DNA of 6,377 nt from Spirochaeta sp. GTDB taxonomy: Bacteria; Spirochaetota; Spirochaetia; DSM-2461. Both the position numbers and the translations under genes were made by a program. This document shows, piece by piece, positions 6,284 through 6,377 of this stretch (position 1 is its first letter; each line of letters opens with the position of its first letter). The DNA lies in the NCBI GenBank assembly GCA_030592625.1, contig JAUVIY010000153.1, positions 1 to 6,377 of the forward strand, read 5' to 3'. The notes below the pieces were generated by a model. The model did not search any database. It had not been told where the DNA came from and saw only the letters and a program-made list of their open reading frames with translations.

Positions 6284-6299
6284 CCGGCTCAAGTGCCGG
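6284..6299 (-). other. Small hairpin in the serA leader
   Basis: CCGGC, loop ACTTGA, GCCGG: five G-C pairs, ending four bases before the serA ribosome binding site. No T run follows. It could modulate ribosome access or be the remains of an intercistronic structure, but a stem this short may be chance. Confidence 0.25.
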
Positions 6300-6310
6300 G
6301 ATGTTGTGAC

Positions 6311-6377
6311 TTATGGGTACAGCAGCTTGGACTTATCGTCAATCGCTGTGGTACTTCTTTTTAAAAAGTTGATGGTG
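6311..6377 (-). CDS. C-terminal end of an unidentified gene (partial)
   Basis: One minus-strand frame is open from the right edge for 21 codons to TAA at 6311-6313, ending INFLKRSTTAIDDKSKLLYP. A second frame ends earlier, at the TGA at 6339-6341, with HHQLFKKKYHSD. The third frame stops almost at once. Either of the first two could be the tail of the gene before serA. In many bacteria that gene is serC, phosphoserine aminotransferase, but neither tail is recognisable as such. The gap to serA would be 42 or 70 bases. Confidence 0.3.
   Translation of the reverse strand, partial: TINFLKRSTTAIDDKSKLLYP

Noticed and set aside
6269..6292. Eight-residue upstream extension of serA from ATG 6292
   Set aside because: It would translate through GGAGG at 6275-6279, which is ideally spaced for ATG 6268.
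6337..6342. TTGACG as a -35 box for serA
   Set aside because: Five of six bases match, but the hexamer 17 bases downstream is TACCCA and no acceptable -10 lies at 16-18 bases.
6357..6368. Perfect 12-base palindrome CTTTTTAAAAAG
   Set aside because: It is made of one T run and one A run, is likely by chance in AT-rich sequence, and may lie inside the coding end of the neighbouring gene.
1..6377. CRISPR arrays, tRNA or rRNA genes, transposase genes, phage or defence cassettes
   Set aside because: I looked on both strands and saw no spaced direct repeats, no cloverleaf-like segments, and no relevant protein motifs. The gene content is housekeeping plus the isomerase pair.

Overview
The window looks like part of a free-living spirochaete chromosome (Spirochaeta-like). 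This is an inference. It rests on two neighbouring exported proteins with a cyclophilin-then-FKBP layout (I recall this order from Treponema), relaxed spirochaete-style lipoprotein signals, and a SerA of the short ACT-domain type. Every convincing gene is on the minus strand, so the order of transcription runs from the right end to the left. The gene-bearing part is GC-rich (38 of 60 bases at 1261-1320). The left part is much more AT-rich (19 of 60 at 361-420).

From right to left: the tail of an unidentified gene (6311-6377); serA, 3-phosphoglycerate dehydrogenase (5099-6268), which makes the first intermediate of serine synthesis; deoD, purine nucleoside phosphorylase (4319-5032), with a TTG start; a 110-base gap with a strong hairpin and a possible -10 box; then a tight three-gene group. 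That group is a cyclophilin-FKBP lipoprotein (3174-4208), a second protein of the same layout with a signal peptide but a damaged cyclophilin site (2138-3160), and radA (789-2135). The spacers are 13 and 2 bases, and the ribosome binding sites lie over the ends of the preceding genes, so the three are probably co-transcribed and translationally coupled.

Downstream of radA, bases 199-788 hold no gene I can defend. They contain a nested inverted repeat (632-715) followed, in the radA reading direction, by a T-rich stretch. It may be an operon terminator, a dispersed repeat, or both. At the left edge a new lipoprotein gene begins at 198 and runs out of the window.

Most of the content is ordinary housekeeping (serine synthesis, purine salvage, recombinational repair). 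The most unusual item is the tandem pair of two-domain prolyl isomerases. One appears membrane-anchored with both active sites intact. The other appears soluble in the periplasm, with an intact FKBP site and a cyclophilin domain that has lost most substrate-binding residues. I see no CRISPR array, tRNA, rRNA, transposase or defence-type cassette, and no convincing new multi-gene system.
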